A program made the translations under genes and the position numbers. Positions 37,700-48,912 of a stretch of 64,000 nucleotides of DNA are shown piece by piece. The notes beneath the pieces were generated by a model. The model was not told the DNA's origin, ran no database searches, and worked only from the letters and a program-made list of their open reading frames with translations. Position 1 is the first letter of the stretch, and each line of letters begins with the position of its first letter. The DNA lies in assembly GCF_022605725.1 (NCBI RefSeq), contig NC_065547.1, positions 18,827,167 through 18,891,166 of the forward strand, read 5' to 3'. Source of the DNA: Anthonomus grandis grandis (taxonomy: Eukaryota > Arthropoda > Insecta > Coleoptera > Curculionidae).

Positions 37700-38129
37700 C
37701 CAGTACGATACTGCATTAATTAATGAGTCTGTTTCAGCATATTTACCCTAGATGTCACTGGCATATTATATTAAAATAAGAAGGTATCATTGAATGTTGG
37801 TTACATTTATGCAAGTTACTTGAGAGCGGAGCGTATTGTAACACATCATGGTTCTCTGAAGCGTGATACCCAGAAATAAGTAAGTAATATTTCAATGAAA
37901 TTTATTTCTGACTATAATATATAATAACCCCCTTCCTTTTCTCTCTATATTTACTATAGATGTTAATTTTTTCGAAGTACTAAGAAAAGAAAAAGTTGGG
38001 TAGAGCACCGTGCCGAGGCTAAGGTTTGGACTCAGAGCCTTATAAGGATACGGCAGGTTCTTCCCCACTGCGTGTTTTTGGCACCTTTTGGATCATTGTG
38101 GAGATTTTTTTTCTGTAATACTAACAAAA
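37700..38129. other. Non-coding interval between repeat and second piggyBac
   Basis: No feature recognised. The left end of the second piggyBac element is not found here, so a deletion or replacement probably removed it. Confidence 0.4.
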
Positions 38130-39615
38130 CATTTTTTCCAGAGAAATTTTTCAAGAAAATGTCTACTGGTCCTCACGGATTAAAGTACGAATAAAGTTGT
38201 TTTACCGAACTGTCAACGATTTTACTCTCCTGGTGCCAATATGACCATTGACGAAATGCTAATATCATTTAGAGGAAGTTGCAAATACAAAATTTACATG
38301 CCCAACAAGCCGTGCAAGTATGGTTTGAAAATGATGTGCTTAGCAGATGCTAGAAATCACTACTTTTACAATGGCTACCTATACTGTGGCAAGAATTCTG
38401 ATGCTATAGGTCTCACAAGAAGAACAAAAGTTTTCTGTACCATCACTATCTGTCATAAGGCTTACACGGCTTATACAAAACACAAATCGCAACATCACTG
38501 CGGACAACTGGTACTCATCTCTGGAGTTGGTAGAATATCTACGGCAAAAGGGACTTAATACGTCGGAACTTAAAAAAAAAACAAGAGAGAGATCCCTCCA
38601 TCTTTTTTACCACACTAAAATAGAGAAGTTGGTTCAGCGTTATATGGTTTTACAAAAAACGTTACGTTCGTTTCAAATGTCCCAAAAAAAACAAGGCGGT
38701 GCTTCTGATATCTTCCATGCACCATTCGCAACAACTTGACGAGTCTACTGGTAAGCCTGAGATGATAGTTTTTTACAATTCAACAAAATCAGGCGTCGAC
38801 TCACTTGATGAAAAATGCGCTAAGCATTCAACTGGTCGTCGCACTCAAAGATGGCCCATGGCGTTTTTTTTTCGGCTGCTTGACATTAGTTGCGACAATG
38901 CACATGTTATTCATCAATCATTCAAAAATAATGTAAGACAAGAAAAAGCAGATTTTTTGAAAATACTTGCAGATGAATTAGTGAGACCTCATCTTCGCAG
39001 CGTTGAAAACACCAAGTTAAAGTGCGATCTTCGAGGCACAATCAAGCGAATTTTACGTCTACCAGAAAATGATCGTGAGGACGAAACTGACTTAGACAGA
39101 CTCGAAAAACGAAAAACATGTCCACAAAAAATTAAGAGAAAAACATTTTATTTATGTAAGTTGTGTCACAAGCCCACTTGTTTGGAATGTGCCTCAAAAA
39201 TTTGCAAAATATGTAAATTTAAACTTTGACTAATTTGTACCTTGCAAGTTGCTATTTCTTATGGATAAGGATTTTTTTTTGTTTTTTAATGTTGTTGTTA
39301 TCCTTCTTTTAAAATTCAACTGCATTTTTGTAAAATGAAGTGTTTGTTGGTAAAAATGTTTATTTTTGAAATATATGTTTCAGTTGCGTCAAATATGGGA
39401 TTTATTTAGCTTTTTGTGAGTTCTAAATGTAAAAATAAGATATTTTTACCAAATTATTAGTCTGAGTTTTAATTTAGGGTACACTAATTCTCATTAGCCT
39501 GTACTTATTCTGTTCTCATTTCATATTTTATATTTATGATTGTTTAAATCGACGCGGTCATTGAGACCGCACTACGGTAAAGACGTTCTAGGTATAGCAC
39601 TACGGTGGTTAAGGG
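38130..39615 (+). mobile_element. Second piggyBac element, 5'-truncated
   Basis: The right terminus (GCACTACGGTGGTTAAGGG, ending 39615, followed by TTAA at 39616-39619) matches the TIR of the first element, and GCGGTCATTGAGACCGC near 39554 is its subterminal palindrome. The left TIR and the N-terminal half of the gene are missing. Protein and DNA divergence from the 34.6-kb element is large, so these are different subfamilies rather than a recent duplication. Confidence 0.85.
38196..39229 (+). pseudogene. piggyBac transposase, C-terminal two thirds, several frameshifts
   Basis: YSPGANMTIDEMLISFRG (first catalytic Asp, about 38243) begins the recognisable part; YMPNKPCKYGLKMMCLADAR follows almost as in the other copy. 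The second Asp motif (ITADNWYSSLELVEYL) is in another frame at about 38492-38545, and a third frame carries LISSMHHSQQLDESTGKPE, SGVDSLDEKCAKHS (third Asp) and the C-terminal cysteine-rich domain (CKLCHKPTCLECASKICKIC) to TGA at 39227-39229. At least three frameshifts between 38410 and 38700 show it is dead. Residues in the 38196 region upstream of the first motif are not alignable by eye. Confidence 0.88.
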
Positions 39616-39619
39616 TTAA

Positions 39620-41211
39620 TCAACAAGCATTTGCTTGACGAAGAAGAAAAGTTTAAAAGGTATTTTAGACTTACGCGTGAGCAATTTAATATAATTTTAA
39701 ACGACATAAAAGATGATCTGTATATTTCTCCCTGTAATCGAGTCATTGCACCAATAAGTCCTGCTGAAAAGTTGGCTGTTACTTTGAGGTAAGAAAAATG
39801 AAATAAAATATTTTATAATTTATTTAATCCATTTTTTTTCATTAAAATTAAACATAGTTAAAATTTTACAGTATAATATTATTTATTTACTCTTGGGCTA
39901 ATAAGTTATATGTCAGTTAAGTTAATAAGTTAACCGTCAGCATGTCAGAGGTAGCCAAAATTTCAGAACGTACGGCTGACGAACGGTGGGTTGATGTGTT
40001 CTGGGAGGAAGGGGTGAGATGTTGTGATTGGAAATTAGGAGAAGTCGCGTTTGATGTGTAATGAGAGGAGTGGTTGGAAAGCTCTGATTTATAATTTGGA
40101 GAAGTCAATGTGTAGTGAGAGGAATGGTTGGAAAGTTCTGACTGGCAATCTGGAGAAGTCAAATTTGATGTGTGGTGGGGCGAAAGAACGGAAAGCGGTG
40201 ATTGATCATTTGGGAAGGAAGTCAAGTTTGATGTATGGTGGGAGGAATGGATGGGAAGCTGTGATTGATAATTTCGGAATGTTTTTGAGCTTGGTTTGGC
40301 ATACCAAACCACACATCTTTTATCTTTGGTATTTTTTTTACAGGTTGGTCAAAAAAGTTAACAAGGGTGGTAAAATATAGTAAATGAACCTGTACCTACA
40401 CTCTGTACCTATAATAACTTGTCTGGATAAGATTTTTGTGGTGCAACAATAAAAAATAGATCTTTGTTTCAGATTTCTTGCCACGGGTGAATCACATAGA
40501 TCTTTGTCATTTAGTTTTCGCATATCTCCTTCTGCCCTGTGTAAGATCATTCCACAAGTTTTGAAAGCATTGAAAGAGAAGTTAGTGAAAAGATTCCTGC
40601 CTCAACACCATCAAATTGACTGGAAAGAGAAAGCTGACCAATTTTTAAATCGCTGGGACTTTCCCAATTGTGTTTCAGCAATTGATGGGAAACACGTCAG
40701 AATAATGGCACCAGGCAATTCAGGAAGCCTATAGTTTTTACTTATTGACGTTGGTTCCTATGGCAAGAAAGGCGATTCCGGAATTTTTTAAAAGTCACGT
40801 ATGCGGCATTTGGTAGAAAGTGAAGCTATATTTCCTCCACCTGCAATTCTTCCAAAATCAGATATAATTCTAACTTACGTAGTACTTTGTGATGAAGCCT
40901 TTTCTCTGAGCGAACATATGATGAAACCATACTGCAAAAACCAAGTATTAGGTGACTCGAAGAAGCGAAGGTTTAACCATCATTTGAGCAGAGCGAGAAA
41001 AGTCTCAGAAAATGCATTTGGTATATTGTGTACTACTTTTAGAGTCTTTTTTACACCTATAAACATAAGGCCGGAAACTGTAAATTTGATTATAACCGTC
41101 TGCGGCTATTTACATAACATGCTGAGAAAAGAATATTCATCTGCGCCTGTCAATTATTGCACTGTTTCTCGCACAACGCCTAAATGTGGGTTCCAGGGTT
41201 ATTATTATTAG
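39620..41211 (+). pseudogene. Harbinger (PIF) transposase with one intron
   Basis: Exon 1 (about 39626-39788) reads HLLDEEEKFKRYFRLTREQ and ends in ISPAEKLAVTLR. Splicing GAG|GTAAGA (39789) to TTTGTTTCAG|A (40473) restores TLRFLATGESHRSL, the canonical text of the family. Exon 2 carries the DDE motifs of DDE_Tnp_4: CVSAIDGKHVRIMAPG (Asp1), LLIDVGSYGKKGDSGIF (Asp2 region), VVLCDEAFSLSEHMMKPY and LSRARKVSENAFGIL (Glu). Damage: about 20 residues appear deleted with a TAG at 40732-40734, and a TAA lies at 40789-40791; all are in one frame. The 5' end is missing because the piggyBac right end with its TTAA abuts here. The companion Myb-like gene of Harbinger elements is not seen, and element termini could not be identified. 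Confidence 0.9.
39984..40282. repeat. Minisatellite inside the Harbinger intron
   Basis: About four imperfect units of roughly 65-80 bp share the pattern TTGATGTGT-GTG-GAGGAATGG followed by TTGGAAAGC-(C)TGATT and ATAATTTGGAGAAGTC. It lies wholly in the intron (39789-40472). The open frames on both strands here are artefacts of the repeat. Confidence 0.7.
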
Positions 41212-42545
41212 CCTTTATTAGGGCACGCAAAGAAAACGCAGCTTTTATCGGTAACCCCAGCTTTAGTATTGAAAGATACATCAATGTCATAATACTAATC
41301 GACAACTAATTTAATCTATAACCTCAATTTAAAAAAAAACAGTAATACTCTAATACTTAATTTATAATTATGAAATTTAAGATTATGAAAGAAAATAAAG
41401 TAAAGTTTAGCACTTAATACTTATGACCTTGCATATACGTATATATTCAGTTCCCAATTTCAAATCAAATCAATGATGGTGGTTATATAAAGAATTTCGC
41501 TAAATTGAATTTAAAGTCTGTGACCATTTCTACATATTAATTAAAAAAAAAACTATAAATTACGGCGAACCGATAAATCAGTACCTGAAGAAACCAAGCC
41601 AAAAAGGAGGTACCTGAAATTCTGAGTCTCTCCGACTGGCAGCATGGGTCTGAATGGGGCTCCGTTGTTGGCAGCTATACGTTTGGGCCAAAACGGCAGC
41701 AGCAGATCAACCAGTTAGGAGGCCTCCAGAATGTCTAGCAGGTAGTGAAAGGCAATCGGTATATAGGAAGGTATAGGAACAGGAAGTAATAAGGTACAGG
41801 AAGGCCTAAAAATGGGGACCACACATGAGGTTCGGCATGGCTGTCAGTTTTATGGCATTTTTGTGTGAGTAAGTAAGTTAAATTTTATAAAATTGCTTTC
41901 TAGAAAGTTGGATGCATTGATGTTCTTTTGAATTTAACCGAAAAGCCTGCAAATAAGAAATTAATTAAATGAAAAAAATAGGATGACTTAGGAATGTGAC
42001 ATGTGCTAACTTAGCGAAGATGGAATACCGGTGTGAAGTTAGCAGCCAAAAGTTTCAGCAGCCAATTTGATTTTGCGTGAAGTTAGCAGCAATTTTTTGG
42101 CAGCCAAAATTTTATGTACAAACCTACTGCCTGAGGTAAAATACAATGTATTTTTATCTTTTAAGGATTGGCGGCATTTTAACCCCAACCACTTCGCACC
42201 CGTTTGGCGGGTATCTTAATGCATAAATGCATTTTAATTAATAATGCATCTACTAAATTATCAGGAATAGATCGAGAGGGGTAATTATGAATCAAGGTTC
42301 ACCCTTATGAATTTATAAATAATTTTTTTCTAGTAGGCAGAAATCGAGTTGTATAATTATATTAATTCATAGACTTTCTTTAACATAACGAATTTTTAAT
42401 CACCATCTTCTGCACATCCATGAGCAGGCTAGTTTATTTATTATGAACCGAGCTATTTTTTATGCAAATTTATCTAGATATAAACATGTAGGTATAGTAG
42501 AACCACAGATCTAAGAAATTGATTATAAATGGTAATCCCTAAACC

Positions 42546-42580
42546 CACATTTTACAACCTACGACTTATTGTAAAATGTG
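42546..42580. other. Perfect 12-bp hairpin
   Basis: CACATTTTACAA (42546-42557) and TTGTAAAATGTG (42569-42580) are exact inverted repeats around an 11-nt loop. Its function is unknown; it could be the end of a small element. Confidence 0.6.
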
Positions 42581-42582
42581 AA

Positions 42583-42680
42583 ATTCGATCCCTCCGTGGC
42601 CGACGTGGTGAGTTCTGGTACGGACCTAGAAAACTTAGAAACGGGTCCGTCCCTGTCACCATTTTGTCCAAGCCTGAACT
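42583..42680 (+). repeat. Possible tRNA-derived SINE head
   Basis: CCCTCCGTGGCCGACGTGGTGAG (42591-42613) resembles the 5' part of a tRNA with an A-box-like TGGCCGACGTGG. A weak B-box-like GGGTCCGTCCC lies about 40 bp downstream. No clear tRNA fold is seen and no tail is visible. Confidence 0.25.
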
Positions 42681-44103
42681 TATCAGTACTTCCTGAATAT
42701 GAATGACTCTTTTAGATGTATGGCTATACTATGGGCGGCAGACCTGTGATCTACAAAAAATACAAATGTTAAAAAATGCAATAAATGAAATTTGTATAGT
42801 AACCTAAACTGTCTTTATACAATCTTTTTAACCACCGTTTGCCCAGACGGCTCCGTGTCTCGTCTATGAGACAGGTAGGGATGCATATTTTCCCCGGATA
42901 ACAATGATACAATACAACCAGATGACAATGTTGACCAGCAGAAAATAGTTGTTCATAAAACGTTGTTTATGTTAGTCCTTCTTTTAAGACATCGGAAAAA
43001 TTGACAGTGCTAAAATTATACATAAATCAAGAATACTGCTATTTGGTGAGGACTGTGTGCATTTCTGGATGCAGAATCAGCGCGTTTCTGCTGCAAACTT
43101 TATACCTGGTGATGGTAGTGATATGTGCAAAACCTCAAGTAAGTGCAAATTATTTATTAGTTTGTGGCTCTAACTTTCTTTTAGCTATAACTAGTTTAGT
43201 AAGAAATTTGTATTCTTTATCATTACATAATTTTTTCATAAAGTGCATTTTCTATGTTTCCACTGTAAAATAACTAGAATCATTTTACTGTTATATAAGA
43301 AAATGTGGTTTATTTAGTATTTTGAAGTACACACCTATCCATTAAATGACAAACATTTTTCTGCAGAAATGCATCCATCATTTTCCAGCTACCTTTTTAA
43401 TAAAATTGAAATTAGTTACATGAATTTTTGATTCATATTATTTATATACATATATTATATACATTTTTTTGAAATACATGTTAAACATTTTACAAAATGC
43501 ATAATTTTTTCATAAATATCAAACAATAAAACAATAAAATATGTAAACAATAAAATTAGGACCCCACGGGATGGGAATACCGTGGGTTGGGTCATATGAG
43601 CCGAAAATTATGTGTAATTTAAAATTTTAAAGTATCTTTTTTTTATTATAGATATTTGGCAAATTTTTTGCTATCCTTTTAACCAGAAAATGAAAAGGAT
43701 ATTTTTAAGAAATGTAGAAAATATAGTGGGAAAATGGCATTTAAATGTTCGATGGACACAACATTAATAGCGCTAAAAACATAGAAGAAATTAATAAAAA
43801 ATGTAGCTTTATTACTAGTAGTAGATACTTAATGTATTTATTTATGTGAAATTAATTGGTGTACAAGAAATTAATTTAGCCGCCAAGTTACCCTGATTTA
43901 CAAATCACCAAAAATGCGGAATAAAATTTCCAAGCGTGTGGCATTTCAAATTATTTCAAAAGTATTCTATGATAAAGAACCAGGGTTTAATTTTACCAAT
44001 GAAATAAAACGTGATATTTTGAACGAAATTTGTTTGAAATTAATTAATACTAAATATGGTTATAAGTCAATTATACTTAAAATAATCTTTAAAAATAAAA
44101 TCT

Positions 44104-44808
44104 TTGGCTAAAAATAAAGGCTTTGAGGAGCCCTTCAGTGTAGAGCAGTGCATGGTCTCTGGGGTGCCCACTGCTGAAGACTGGGCAAATCTTGAAGACC
44201 CAACTCACCAAATAGCAGATGTCAGATCTGTCCTGCGAGTGATTAGATTCATCGCATACAAACTAGGAGCACAGCACACACTGTCCGGTCTCGATCTTTT
44301 AGTGGGCACTGTCATTTCTATCGCAAAAAGAGGGACTGTGAGTTTAGAGTTCATTCAGAAAATCAATCTCGGGATGGAAACAGATATTGGGCAGACGGCA
44401 AAACTGACACCAGAAATTGTGTCAAGATTCTACCAGCATTTTGGGAAACACATAAATGATGAGAACATTCAAACTAAAATATTTTTCACTAATGGCAATT
44501 TTTCCTTAGGGAAAATATTGTCTCAGCTTCAGAAATTAGCTAGTGAAAATAAAATCGAAAAAGTGAAGTTGATAAATGACGAAATATTTAAAACGTATAC
44601 GATAAATGATTTTAAATTAATTGGACAAGATTTCCTAGAAAGTGCAACTATATATTTATACAGGGAACCAGAAAAAATTACTAGCAATGAAGAAAAACAG
44701 AAATTAATTCAGCAATATCACGATGATCCATTAACAGGAGGACATTGCGGCCAAAAGAGACTTTTGAAAAAACTTAGGTTAAAGTACAGGGTAATTCTAA
44801 TAATCTAG
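44104..44808 (+). pseudogene. Open frame joining an unidentified segment to a gypsy-type integrase zinc domain
   Basis: The frame from 44104 (TTG; the true start is unknown) to TAG at 44806-44808 has two parts. Codons for about 115 residues at 44115-44455 are GC-richer than their surroundings (VRSVLRVIRFIAYKLGAQHT, LVGTVISIAKRGTVSLEF) and match no family I can name. From about 44456 composition returns to AT-rich, and the C-terminal 30 residues (YHDDPLTGGHCGQKRLLKKL) match the HHCC zinc-binding start of retrotransposon integrases of Ty3/gypsy type, with LYREPEKIT upstream as in the RNase H-integrase spacer. The frame then ends before the second Cys pair and the catalytic core. It is probably a retrotransposon fragment with foreign sequence fused in frame; whether the first part is viral, host or transposon is unknown. 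Confidence 0.55.
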
Positions 44809-44884
44809 TAGATAGGTAAATTCTAATAGCCATCGCCATATATGGATTTATTTAAGTTCAGCTTTTTTTTAATATATTCATAGA

Positions 44885-45611
44885 ATGCACCCATACCATG
44901 TTAATTTACATCAGGCATTGGAAGAAGCAGACTTTGACCGTAGGTTGGACTATTGCCATTGGATATTAGGCATGATACGCGAGGACAGAGATTTTTTATT
45001 TAAAATTCTTTGGACCGATGAAGCCACATTTAATAGTGACGGTAGAGTCAACCTGCATAACATGCATTATTGGTCTGCAGAAAATCCGCATTGGTTGCGT
45101 GAAGTTCAGCACCAAGGGCGCTGGAGTTTAAATGTGTGGTGTGGTATACTTGCAGGCAATATTATTGGACCATATTTTTTTGAGCAATCTCTAAATGGCA
45201 ATGTTTTTTTCGACTTTTTGGTAAATCAATTACCGTTGTTGCTGGAAGATGTGCCACTGGAAGTCCGGCAAAATTTGTTTTTGCAGTTGGATGGTTGTCC
45301 AGCACATTTTGCTAGGAATGTGCGAGAGCATATTAATAACATTTTTCAACAGCGGTGGATTGGAAGAAGAAGCCCGTTTCCATGGCCTCCGCGATCCCCA
45401 GACTTAACCGTCTTGATTTCTATTTATGGGGGCGGTTAAAGGACATTGTATTTCAGACTCAGCCTACTACTAGAGAAGATATGAAAAACCGCATTCGTAA
45501 TGCAATACATATCTTCTACTACTATCTTCTAGTTCTATCTACCCATGAGAGAGGCTTCAGCAATGCATAGAGCGTGATGGTCAGCATTTCGAGCATTTAC
45601 GGGGGTATTAA
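44885..45611 (+). pseudogene. Mariner-like transposase, D-D41D type, N-terminally truncated
   Basis: From 44885 the frame reads MHPYHVNLHQALEEADFD, then ILWTDEATFNSDGRVN (Asp1), HYWSAENPHW, LQLDGCPAHFARNV (Asp2) and WPPRSPDL, where a frameshift near 45405 moves to LDFYLWGRLKD (Asp3). A second shift near 45510 leads to RLQQCIERDGQHFEHLRGY and the stop TAA at 45609-45611. Counting through the first shift gives about 41 residues between Asp2 and Asp3, the spacing of the DD41D families of insect Tc1/mariner elements. The N-terminal DNA-binding domain is missing. The same family's N-terminus occurs separately at 47407. Confidence 0.88.
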
Positions 45612-47406
45612 AACCCTTTCTTTTTAAAATCGGTGCTTTATAGGGCCACAACTTACATTATAAAACAAATTCGAAATAAATTATTTTGTAGTTTTTATAA
45701 ATATTAAGGGATTTCCATATAAAATTTTAGGTTAGGAAGAAGATATTAAGATGCGGTTTTCGCAAGCATATTTAGGCGTCATTAAACTATTTTTTTGTAT
45801 AAAAAAATTTATACCATTGCATTTAAATTTTTTGAGAAAATTAGTCATTTGTGTCAGAAAGCCGAAAAAAGCCCTCTAGCGGCGAGACGTAAAACTAAAA
45901 AAACATGAAATATAATAATATTCGTAGCTTAATAATAGCTCTTTTCAACTAGCCCAAGTTTGATAAAATCGGCTAAGGCGTTTTTAGTATACAGGGTGTG
46001 TTTTAAGCCAACTTTTGAACACCCCCCACCACTTTATTTTTAGAGATACAGCAAAACTATTCAAATAAAAAAGGTTCGGATTAGTCTCAACTTTATTTTT
46101 TTGTTAGGTTAATTCAGCAAAATTTACAGAAACATCAGTTTTCTAGAATCAAGATTGCAGTTGCGCCCCCTAGCGGCCATTTTAGAAACTTAAAAATATT
46201 TTCCAGGTCATTTTAGTAATACATTTTTTTATCGCAAGCTTCTACGATAAATAGTTTCCCAGATACAGTACCTTGCATTCTTATTTGGCCACCCTGTACA
46301 TATGAATTTGTGTTATATCTAGTCATTATTAATTAATTTATTCATAATAAGAAGCCAGATTTATTTCAAGAAATAGGTACAGTTTCTGTTGTTATAAGAG
46401 TTTATATTTTGTTTTCTATAATATGTGGATATATATTATTTCGTTACAATTGTATAGATGGTTAAAATATATATATATATATATGTTTAATTTTTTATTT
46501 AGGTATGTTTGTTATATTATACATGTTTCTTATAATGTTTTAAACACTTAAGGAAACAAAAAAAAGCAGGTATTTTTTTTTCTGAAAATCCAAAAATTAT
46601 TAGGATATTCAGTTAAAATATACTTTATACCTGCAACAATTCCATTTTTTACATAAAAGGTCTTATTAATACAGTACTTACAGTTAACTGTATTTAATTT
46701 ATAATTTATTGTAACTATTTTTATGCATTTTAAAAACCTTTGTTAAATTTATTTTAATTCATCTTAAAATAAAATAATTAAAAGACAATTTAGCTTTTTT
46801 TTTTATTTGAAATTTGCTCCCATACCTATCGTGCCAATTTGAAATTCTTGGTAAGTATCTATATCTAAAAATCTTAAATGTCCTAAATAAACAATATCTT
46901 GAGAATTAAATTTCAATCAAACAGTATTTTAGTTGATGTGTTAATTCTTGAATAAAGTGATGAGGGATGTCTGATAAGCAATATTTATTTTTTTCCAACC
47001 TTAAATATAAAATAAAACTTTTTTTTTCATTAAAAATGGGTATGGTAACATTTTAATAAAATGTGGGTATTTTATTAAAATTGTTTTTAATAAAATATTC
47101 ACATTGAAACACAAACTGATAAGCGTATTGTTAATTTTAAAATAAAATTCTATTTAAAAATATCTCTCATCACTCATCAGTTAACGCATCAACTTCTGTA
47201 ATTCTGCAAATTACTTTAAATTTAAATATCAACCAATAAATCATTCTTAAATTTCCCGCCATATGCCACCCAAGATGGTCCCCCCCGTCTTTGTCAACAA
47301 CGTCAATATAGCTGTCAACAGAATTTCTGTCTGTTTATTAGGCAACACGCATTTCTCTATATTTGTGTTCTGTGGCAAATAGCTCATATTTGGGACTTTA
47401 GTAACG
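45612..47406. other. Non-coding AT-rich interval
   Basis: It holds the MITE listed separately and a TA microsatellite at about 46468-46485. Otherwise it is AT-rich sequence without recognised genes. Confidence 0.5.
45990..46299. mobile_element. Small MITE with TACAGGGTG termini
   Basis: TACAGGGTG at 45990-45998 and CACCCTGTA at 46291-46299 are inverted, a terminus common to mariner-related insect MITEs. The 310-bp interior is non-coding. CCCCCTAGCGGCCATTTT lies inside, as often seen in such elements, and a related CCCTCTAGCGGC lies just outside at 45870, so the boundary may not be exact. Confidence 0.5.
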
Positions 47407-47664
47407 ATGCCGCAGTACACGGGAGAGCAGCGTGCTTTTTGCGTTCGGGCGTGTTATGAGAATAATCATGCGTACGTAGTTGTCCGTCGAATTTTCCGTC
47501 GACATTTTAGACTGCATGACATTAATGAGGCTCCCAGTTCAAATCTAATTAAGCAGTGGGTTAGAAGATTTGAGAGAACTGGTTCAATACAGAGTTTTAT
47601 AGTTAGCAATTTAGAGTATTTAGAAAATGAAATCAAAATTACCAGCCCATTTTCACCATTGTAA
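47407..47664 (+). pseudogene. Mariner-like transposase N-terminal (HTH) fragment
   Basis: MPQYTGEQRAFCVRACYENN, then VVRRIFRRHFRLHDINEAPS and LIKQWVRRFERTGSI form the paired helix-turn-helix start of the insect mariner-like family also represented at 44.9 kb. Similarity ends near 47600; the last 20 codons are unrelated. The rest of the transposase is not contiguous. C-terminal mariner text reappears at 48913 on the same strand, so insertion of 47.7-48.9 kb into one element is possible. Confidence 0.8.
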
Positions 47665-47831
47665 AGTACTGCCAGCTTATGTTGAAAGTGCGTGGATTCA
47701 AGTACAAGTCAACATACTTTCTACCGGCAGTCTTTTTTATATTAGCAATGTTATAAATATTTTAAATATCTAGAGCCAGCCCGTTTTGACGATTGCATCA
47801 TATAAAAACGTCAAAAATGTCATTCCTGTAA

Positions 47832-47917
47832 GTGCGAGCGAGACAGACTTACGTGGATGCGAGCGCGCGAGAGAGAGCGTATCCACGAGCGTCGTTCATA
47901 TGCTGTCTCTCTCGCAC
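47832..47917. repeat. Large nested inverted repeat (GC-rich hairpin)
   Basis: The outer arms GTGCGAGCGAGACAG (47832-47846) and CTGTCTCTCTCGCAC (47903-47917) pair at 14 of 15 positions. The inner arms CGTGGATGCG (47852-47861) and CGTATCCACG (47878-47887) pair at 9 of 10, the tenth being G-T. The region is unusually GC-rich for this window. Confidence 0.7.
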
Positions 47918-48126
47918 GCGCTAGTTCTACGTTTTCTCTAGCATTTTTGAATGGTGATTCATCAGTGACCATCTGCCTGCAATAGGGACGGTCTTTCGAG
48001 GACGGTTCTTCGGAGGAAGGGTATCTCGATCTAAAATAAGGGGTCACGTGTACGGTTAGTTCTTTCCACAGTGTTGGCCAGTGAAGACTAGATTATTTTT
48101 ATAGATTATTTTGCTGTTATTTAAAA

Positions 48127-48355
48127 ATGGAACGTTTATTCCCATGCGTTTTTTGTGGCGACAATCGTACAGGCGATAAAGTGGTGCCTTTTACTGTACA
48201 GACGTTACAAAAGTGTCGGGATGTGTTAGCTGCTCGCAAACAGTTTAATTTAAAATATAACGACGTCGCTTTACCCGTGTCAGAATGTGATGGCAGCTAT
48301 CATGTGAAATGCCACAAAATCTTTCTCGCGGTTATGAAAAAATATTATGAAAGAA
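48127..48355 (+). CDS. Partial ORF with Cys/His cluster, cut by the assembly gap
   Basis: ATG at 48127 opens a frame that runs into the Ns at 48356. The first 76 residues carry FPCVFCGDN near the start and CDGSYHVKCHKIFLAV near the end, a Cys/His arrangement (C-x2-C ... C-x4-H-x2-CH) suggesting a zinc-binding N-terminal domain. I recall similar N-termini on uncharacterised, often repetitive, arthropod proteins but cannot name the family. The translation beyond the gap is not valid because the gap length is unknown. A GC-richer leader with the nested hairpin lies upstream; no promoter motif is certain. Confidence 0.45.
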
Positions 48356-48455
48356 NNNNNNNNNNNNNNNNNNNNNNNNNNNNNNNNNNNNNNNNNNNNN
48401 NNNNNNNNNNNNNNNNNNNNNNNNNNNNNNNNNNNNNNNNNNNNNNNNNNNNNNN
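48356..48455. other. Assembly gap (100 N)
   Basis: Exactly 100 Ns, a conventional placeholder for a gap of unknown length. Features on either side need not be collinear. Confidence 0.99.
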
Positions 48456-48504
48456 AAAACCATTTAATTAGTTGAACTCTTTCGGAAGGGCTATAAACAG
48501 CCAT
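48456..48504 (-). pseudogene. Start of a second mariner-type transposase, running into the gap
   Basis: On the minus strand ATG at 48502-48504 begins MAVYSPSERVQLIKWF and meets the Ns. This is the typical opening of another insect mariner-like transposase group, different from the one at 47407. Only 16 residues are visible, so the assignment rests on a short match. The orientation is opposite to the mariner pieces on both sides. Confidence 0.5.
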
Positions 48505-48912
48505 AGTGAAAAAAACACGAAAATAAAGCTCAAAAATTATTAATGCAACGTGCAGCAACACTACAAAGTGAGGTCTGCTGCGTAGCCGATCGATAGTTCT
48601 AGCCTGGACACTTATCCCCGCTTCCATCGATACCTCACAACAGAAGCCGAAATCATGCGAGGCGACGACCGCATCGCGATGGCAAAAATTCCGCGCTGGG
48701 GCACATATTTTGCGTTGATTCGAAATAATATTTTACTGCAGTTAATATTGTAGTTTATAGTAAGATTACGCATTTAAAATTTTAAACTACCAAACTATTT
48801 TGATACTCGCTTTGAGTTTTAAAAAGAATAAAAATTCGGTATTTAAATTAGGTGGGTAAATTAACAATTTTATTTTTAACTTACATTTTACAATCTTAAT
48901 TTTATTTAGAAT

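Larger units (their letters stand above)
41212..43900. other. Intergenic stretch with scattered repeat traces
   Basis: No coding region recognised. A GC-richer block at about 41580-41850 (with CTGGCAGCATGGGTCTGAATG) may be an old transposon fragment. Short direct repeats of GAAGTTAGCAGC occur at 42035-42100. The frame at 43001-43273 has no recognisable similarity. Confidence 0.5.

Noticed and set aside
40051..40380. Overlapping ORFs on both strands in the Harbinger intron
   Set aside because: Both arise from a minisatellite whose unit lacks stops in two phases; the splice junction shows this is intron.
42583..42680. A functional tRNA gene
   Set aside because: Only an A-box-like string is present; acceptor and anticodon stems cannot be formed.
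43001..43273. 90-codon ORF as a small membrane protein
   Set aside because: Hydrophobic composition reflects AT-rich codons; no conserved motif, no splice or start context, and no neighbour supports a gene.
48280..48627. Minus-strand ORF spanning the Ns
   Set aside because: The translation through the gap is meaningless; only the 16 residues right of the gap resemble a transposase start.
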